From contig JAISDV010000050.1 of the NCBI GenBank assembly GCA_031264545.1, positions 1 through 9,064 on the forward strand: a stretch of 9,064 nucleotides of DNA. The letters run 5' to 3'. Shown here piece by piece: positions 5,932-9,064 of this stretch. Under the pieces are notes generated by a model that searched no databases, was not told where the DNA came from, and worked only from the letters and a program-made list of their open reading frames with translations. Source of the stretch: Oscillospiraceae bacterium. GTDB lineage: Bacteria > Bacillota > Clostridia > Oscillospirales > Oscillospiraceae. Position 1 is the first letter of the stretch; every line of letters begins with the position of its first letter. The position numbers were made by a program, and so were the translations under genes.

Positions 5932-6231
5932 TCAATTATTCAATCTGATTTTAAGGCGGACAAGGGTACAGAAGCCCATGTCAGGATCGACGGGCTTCAG
6001 AACAGAAAGGATGGCGAACAGGCCCGGAAAAGCCAGCGCCGCGCCGGCTATAACGGCGGCTAAAGATTTTAACAAATTCCCGGCCGTCGCTAAGTGCGCG
6101 CAGGCCGCGCAGCTTCCATGAGGGCCGTCGTAATCGTGGATATGATTGGCGTGAATTAAAATCACTGCCCCCGAAAGGATGGAGACGGCAATAAACAGAA
6201 CGCAAACCGTCAAAGCAAGCAGCCTTTTCAC
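5932..6231 (-). CDS. Small two-helix membrane protein with His/Cys-rich loop, zinc-cluster accessory
   Basis: No named family is certain. From GTG 6231 (GGAAAG just upstream) the 99-residue product starts VKRLLALTVCVLF, a typical membrane anchor. Starting at ATG 6288 would add 19 polar residues and is the alternative. After the first helix (about 2-25) comes an extracytoplasmic loop HANHIHDYDGPHGSCAACAH, with five His and a CxxC. A second helix follows (about 54-75) and then a basic tail ending LKIRLNN. Such a loop is a plausible transition-metal site on the outer face. It lies between the Fur-family gene and znuA on the same strand. I recall similar small proteins beside znu genes in Clostridia, but not a characterised function. 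Zinc scavenging, sensing or hand-over to ZnuA are inferences. Confidence 0.75.
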   Translation of the reverse strand: MKRLLALTVCVLFIAVSILSGAVILIHANHIHDYDGPHGSCAACAHLATAGNLLKSLAAVIAGAALAFPGLFAILSVLKPVDPDMGFCTLVRLKIRLNN

Positions 6232-6369
6232 AGATTGCTTTCCGCCCGACGCTATAGAATCAGCCCGGCTTGCCGTGAAGCAGTGCATTTCCGGTTCCGC
6301 CTTTCCTGGATATTAGGATCGTGTTCACAGCTTGAAACACTGTCTAAGCAGTCATTTTTCCGCCGTCCC

Positions 6370-6391
6370 GCGTTAAATTTTCTTAAAACGC
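6370..6391. promoter_or_regulatory. Imperfect dyad upstream of the zinc uptake genes, operator candidate
   Basis: GCGTT (6370-6374) and AACGC (6387-6391) flank an AT-rich centre and contain TTAA on both sides. On the minus strand it overlaps a weak promoter-like pair, TTGCGG and TAAGAA, with 17-base spacing. The Fur-family promoter also contains GCGTTAAA next to its -10 box. A Zur operator is possible, but the sequence does not match the Bacillus-type Zur box that I know. Confidence 0.3.
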
Positions 6392-6455
6392 ACCCGGTAT
6401 TCCCGCAAAAATTTGCCCCCTCCGGCGAAAAACCGCCTATCCGGCTCTTCCCGTT

Positions 6456-6474
6456 ATGAATACAGGCGCTAAGC
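6456..6474 (+). repeat. Intergenic 19-nt repeat, copy C
   Basis: ATGAATACAGGCGCTAAGC matches copy B at 16 of 19 positions. It lies seven bases beyond the 3' end of the Fur-family gene. Its end folds as GCGCT/AGTGC (6466-6470 and 6475-6479), and CTAAGCAGT recurs at 6344-6352 in the same 192-base gap. Confidence 0.45.
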
Positions 6475-6480
6475 AGTGCG

Positions 6481-6897
6481 TTATTTTGGAAGGCACATGT
6501 TACATTTCCCGTAAAATACCGTCTTGCTGTCGTTGACCTGAAAAGCGTGGGTTTCAAAAATATGCCGCGAAACATGATCGACCTCGTCACATTTCAGATG
6601 AAATATCCCGCCGCAGCCTTCGCATTTCAGATGATAGAAGTCCTGTTCGTTTTCCGGCTGCTCCGCATATCGGAAGCAGGCCCCCTGCGTTCCGTCAAAA
6701 GTATATTTACGCGCTCTGCCTTCCTGAACCAGCCTTTCGAGCTGGCGGTAGATTGTGGTGCGGCTCACCGGGTCCCCGCTCTTTTGAAAATGCTCCCCGA
6801 TCTGGGCGGCCGTAATGTATTCGTCCTTATGCTTTGCGAGACAGGCCAGAACCGCTTCACTTTGTTTCGTATTGTAATTTGCAGGATGTCGGCGCAA
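6481..6897 (-). CDS. zur: Fur-family metalloregulator, probable Zur
   Basis: Dimeric metal-dependent repressor. A TTG start at 6897 is chosen because GGAGG (6905-6909) stands 7 bases upstream; the longer TTG start at 6915 would translate this ribosome binding site as PGGGT. The 138-residue protein has the winged-helix region (recognition helix around PVSRTTIYRQLERL, 43-56) and the dimerisation domain with HLKCEGCG (C92, C95) and a second CxxC (C132, C135), the structural zinc site of the family. His89, His100, His108, His112 and His117 are candidate sensor ligands. It is the first gene of the minus-strand zinc cluster and has its own promoter. Fur, PerR and Zur cannot be separated by motif alone. 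Zur is inferred from the znu genes next to it. Confidence 0.92.
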   Translation of the reverse strand: MRRHPANYNTKQSEAVLACLAKHKDEYITAAQIGEHFQKSGDPVSRTTIYRQLERLVQEGRARKYTFDGTQGACFRYAEQPENEQDFYHLKCEGCGGIFHLKCDEVDHVSRHIFETHAFQVNDSKTVFYGKCNMCLPK

Positions 6898-6933
6898 GGT
6901 ACCACCTCCCGGCAAAAACTGAAACCCTGTATC

Positions 6934-6962
6934 ATTTTAACGCAAACGCATAAAAAAATCAA
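6934..6962 (-). promoter_or_regulatory. Promoter of the Fur-family gene
   Basis: On the minus strand TTGATT (6962-6957) and TAAAAT (6939-6934) are 17 bases apart, which gives a start site near 6927 and a leader of about 30 bases before the GGAGG. The -10 box overlaps GCGTTAAAA, similar to half of the 6370-6391 dyad, so autoregulation is possible. Confidence 0.6.
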
Positions 6963-6977
6963 TACGCAACTGAATAT

Positions 6978-7016
6978 CAAGTTAAAAATAGTTTCTGTGA
7001 AACTATTTTTAACTTG
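6978..7016. repeat. Perfect 18-bp inverted repeat with 3-base loop
   Basis: CAAGTTAAAAATAGTTTC (6978-6995), loop TGT, then its exact reverse complement (6999-7016). It starts 9 bases past the stop codon of the remnant frame at 7025 and lies 16 bases upstream of the Fur-family -35 box. The stem is AT-rich with A5/T5 runs inside it. It may be a bidirectional terminator separating the accessory genes from the zinc cluster, or a protein-binding palindrome. Confidence 0.85.
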
Positions 7017-7024
7017 TTCTTGCG

Positions 7025-7192
7025 TTATCCTATAAACAATTTCTGCACGTTATCCCGCTGCATGATATACCACGCGGCGCTTTTCATCAGGGATTCCCGG
7101 CCAATCATCCGCAGCGTTTCATCAAGCCTGATGTGATCTGACGGATCTGTGCGCAGCGCAAACGCGAACAGCGCGTGCACCCTTTGATTATC
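7025..7192 (-). pseudogene. Out-of-frame C-terminal remnant of the SLOG-like protein
   Basis: This frame is open across and beyond the stop codon of the upstream SLOG-like gene, in a different phase, and ends at 7025. Its 55 codons from the crossover include LDETLRMIGRESLMKSAAWYIMQRD. In larger SLOG-type proteins I recall a C-terminal segment of the type GRExLxENxxWLLLHRxRPL, and the pattern of spaced Gly-Arg-Glu, Leu, Trp and Arg agrees. It has no convincing start of its own. The simplest reading is a deletion plus frameshift that removed the middle of a once longer protein. Independent coding as a short protein starting near 7270 is the alternative. The homology is from memory. Confidence 0.45.
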
Positions 7193-7880
7193 AAAGATCT
7201 GACTTGCTTTGTGCAACCATATCATTGAGTTTTTCCTTTTGTGCCACGATTGCCAGATTGAATTCCTCAATGGCGGAGAGCCTTTTATCCTCCTGCAACA
7301 CTACTTCCGCCTCAGGCATAACTGTCTCCGGCGCGGATAGCCGGGGCGCAGGAATATGAAAGACAATCCCATTTTCCCGGCGCATGAGGTCTACGGACTC
7401 AAAGGTACCTCCGCCTTCCGGGTACAGCGTTTCTCTTCCATCCCACAGCGCGATGAGCAAATGCGCGCGCTTTGCTATATACAATCCGGCCTGGCGGTAG
7501 AAATAGCCGCGGGGAGGAGACTCCGGTACCGGCTCAATCGCCGCTGCAACAAAAATATCATCAGCCTGGGACAATAGTTCGCCGAACTCCCGCCGGGAAA
7601 TTTCGTCAAAATCTTTTTCATATTCTTCCCGTGCCATAGGCAGCGGCACACGAAGCCGGCAGCCTGCCTTTAACGCAGCACGCGCGCAAATCCTGTCCGC
7701 CCCATCCGCAAGGGAAGAGAGGACGATAACCGGACAATGCGGATATTGCCTTTGCAGCTGCAAAAGCTGCGACTCTACCCGGTTCTCCAGTTCGACGGCA
7801 TATTCAGGGGGAATATCCCTGTGGCCGGTGATGCCGACGATTATCGGGAGCAGATTGCAACCAAGCTGAGCAGCGCTCAT
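7191..7880 (-). CDS. SLOG-like Rossmann-fold sensor protein, probably truncated
   Basis: The 229-residue protein begins near a beta-strand/glycine motif IIVGITGHRDI (13-23), followed by VIVLSSLADGADRICARAAL (51-70), LRVPLPMAREEYEKDF (76-91), FVAAAIEP, a tyrosine-rich helix YFYRQAGLYIAKRAHLLIALWDG (126-148) and GGGTFESV (156-163). This order matches SLOG-superfamily domains, which are related to LOG and DprA and predicted to bind or cleave nucleotide-type ligands in signalling and immunity proteins. ATG 7880 is preceded by GGAGG at 7885-7889. Relatives are usually longer, with membrane or effector regions after the sensor domain. Here translation stops at 7191 after a charged helix, and a likely C-terminal piece remains downstream in another frame. 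It follows the TPR gene by 166 bases on the same strand. The actual ligand is unknown. Confidence 0.72.
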   Translation of the reverse strand: MSAAQLGCNLLPIIVGITGHRDIPPEYAVELENRVESQLLQLQRQYPHCPVIVLSSLADGADRICARAALKAGCRLRVPLPMAREEYEKDFDEISRREFGELLSQADDIFVAAAIEPVPESPPRGYFYRQAGLYIAKRAHLLIALWDGRETLYPEGGGTFESVDLMRRENGIVFHIPAPRLSAPETVMPEAEVVLQEDKRLSAIEEFNLAIVAQKEKLNDMVAQSKSDL

Positions 7881-8030
7881 AGTACCTCCAAGCCAAGCGG
7901 ATAGCAGGCTCTTTTCCCGTTATAACAGAATGATCGAAGCGATTGCTTCCCTGACACGTTGATGATATCCGTGCAGCGGGCACGTAGAAATCCGGATTAT
8001 GGTTTCGGCAAGGCGGCTTTCTTGACGGCG

Positions 8031-8048
8031 AACGGCAAAGCAGCCGTT
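8031..8048. other. Hairpin at the 3' end of the TPR gene
   Basis: AACGGC (8031-8036) and GCCGTT (8043-8048) pair around a 6-base loop and overlap the stop codon of the TPR gene. There is no T-run on the minus strand, so read-through into the SLOG-like gene is likely. The rest of this 166-base gap holds CGTGC/GCACG (7970-7974 and 7980-7984), GAAGC/GCTTC (7936-7940 and 7945-7949) and the palindrome AATCCGGATT (7989-7998). Confidence 0.45.
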
Positions 8049-9063
8049 ACTTAATGCCGCCCAGCAGAAAACGTATCCTCACAAGATTTTGGCGCGCCTC
8101 AACTGTAAACGAGTGATCCGCCCCGAATACTCTCTCGCGGATTTCCCACGACCTTTGATACCACACAGCGGCACTCGGATAATCACGCAGCGCTTCATAG
8201 GCCGCCGCAATATTGTAAAGTGTGCCGGCGGTATCGGGATGCGCTCTACCCACCGTCTTCTCGCAGGCGGCCAATGCCTTGCCATACCACATTAAGGCCC
8301 GCCGATGGTCACCCTGTGCGTTATAAACCACGCCGATATTGCTGTATGTCTGCGCTGTTTCAGGGTGCTCTGTCCCCAATACCTTTTCGCGGACGTTCAG
8401 CGCCTTCAGATACCACACCAAAGCCTGCGCGTCGTCTCCCTGATTGTAGTAAACAGCTCCGATGTTGTTATATACAGTGGCGGTGTTAAGATGTTCCTCT
8501 CCGAACACATTTTCGCACACCGTCAAAGCCTTTTCGTACCACGCCAGAGCCTCCGAATAGCTGCCTTCCGCACGGTAGGCGCCCGCGATATTATTATACG
8601 AGCTGGCGGTATCCGGATGATCCGGGCCTAAAGCGCTTTCACGAATGGCCAAAGCCTTTCGATACCATGCCAAAGCCTGCGCGTAGTCGCCTTGCTGATA
8701 GCTTACCACGCCTGTGTTATTGTATGTTATGGCAGCGCTGATATCGTCCTCCGGCAGCGCTGCCTTGATCACCAAAGCTTTTCGATTCCACTCCAGCGCC
8801 TGTTGATAATTCCCCAGATTTGAGTAGACTGCCGCGATATTGTTATAAGTTTTGGCGATGCCGTTATGCTTATTGCTCTGTAAGTGTTCACTGATGCCCA
8901 GATCTTTCCTGTACCATTCCAGAGCTTCCGAATAGTTACCCCGGGCGCGGCACACTTCCGCGATATTGGTGTAAACTGCGGCCGTATCAGTGCATGCGGT
9001 CCCAAGTATCCGCTCGGCGAGGTCAGCGACTCTTTTCCACCAGCGGTAAGCCTCATCATAACT
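8047..9063 (-). CDS. KLC-type tetratricopeptide repeat protein, N-terminus outside window
   Basis: The frame is open to the window edge, so the apparent GTG start at 8955 is internal. The 338 visible residues form eight tandem units of 42 residues (one of 41, the last diverged). Each follows YxxALxWYxKALxIxExxxGxxHPxTAxxYNNIAxVYxxxG, the kinesin-light-chain type of TPR with a conserved HP-T turn. This makes a superhelical protein-binding scaffold. It ends with a short basic tail, RIRFLLGGIK. The repeats are similar in protein but divergent in codons, so they are old rather than newly amplified. In bacteria such arrays are often the C-terminal part of proteins whose N-terminus is a NACHT/NB-ARC ATPase, TIR, CHAT or kinase domain; that part is not visible. 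The SLOG-like gene lies 166 bases downstream, and a joint sensing role is only inference. Confidence 0.9.
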   Translation of the reverse strand, partial: SYDEAYRWWKRVADLAERILGTACTDTAAVYTNIAEVCRARGNYSEALEWYRKDLGISEHLQSNKHNGIAKTYNNIAAVYSNLGNYQQALEWNRKALVIKAALPEDDISAAITYNNTGVVSYQQGDYAQALAWYRKALAIRESALGPDHPDTASSYNNIAGAYRAEGSYSEALAWYEKALTVCENVFGEEHLNTATVYNNIGAVYYNQGDDAQALVWYLKALNVREKVLGTEHPETAQTYSNIGVVYNAQGDHRRALMWYGKALAACEKTVGRAHPDTAGTLYNIAAAYEALRDYPSAAVWYQRSWEIRERVFGADHSFTVEARQNLVRIRFLLGGIK

Positions 9064-9064
9064 G

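Noticed and set aside
6898..6915. Longer TTG start for the Fur-family gene
   Set aside because: It would translate the GGGAGGTGG ribosome binding site itself. The TTG at 6897 is correctly spaced from it.
8047..9063. 126-base tandem DNA repeat or CRISPR-like array
   Set aside because: The periodicity comes from 42-residue TPR units in a single open frame. Nucleotide identity between units is modest and there are no identical repeats with unique spacers.

Overview
The window looks like the chromosome of a fairly GC-rich (roughly mid-50s % GC) anaerobic Firmicute of the class Clostridia. I infer this from strong GGAGG-type ribosome binding sites, GTG and TTG starts, lipoprotein signals, and the style of the zinc-transport and tetratricopeptide proteins. 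No rRNA, tRNA, CRISPR array or complete insertion sequence is visible.

Left part (1-2600, plus strand): the 3' end of a purine nucleoside phosphorylase gene (deoD) is followed closely by a CDP-alcohol phosphatidyltransferase of the PgsA type. A gap of about 410 bases then holds a near-consensus promoter, a structured 5' leader and an 18-codon leader ORF with a strong ribosome binding site, before corA (Mg2+/Co2+ channel). The leader peptide contains SDPLPD, which resembles the acidic/proline stretch of the enterobacterial Mg2+-sensing leader peptide MgtL. This is the most suggestive undescribed regulatory element in the window.

Centre (2600-7016, minus strand): a zinc-acquisition cluster. 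In transcription order it holds a Fur-family regulator (probable Zur), a small two-membrane-segment protein with a His/Cys-rich loop, a ZnuA-type solute-binding lipoprotein with an acidic loop and non-canonical metal ligands, the ATPase ZnuC, the permease ZnuB, and a second lipoprotein with a CysCys motif. ZnuC, ZnuB and the last lipoprotein are translationally coupled by overlapping stop and start codons. An RNA hairpin lies between znuA and znuC and covers the znuC ribosome binding site. The regulator probably controls the uptake genes, and the two accessory proteins probably handle metal at the membrane.

Right part (7017-9064, minus strand): accessory genes. A long KLC-type tetratricopeptide protein runs off the window. 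It is followed by a SLOG-like nucleotide-sensor protein that seems to have lost its middle: its presumed C-terminal end is readable in another frame just downstream. Between this remnant and the regulator promoter lies a perfect 18-bp inverted repeat with a 3-base loop. The area resembles a decaying sensor/conflict-type locus.

A 19-nt motif (ATRAATWCAGG....CTRAGC) occurs three times in intergenic DNA: upstream of corA, downstream of corA and downstream of the Fur-family gene. No feature class that I can name explains it.
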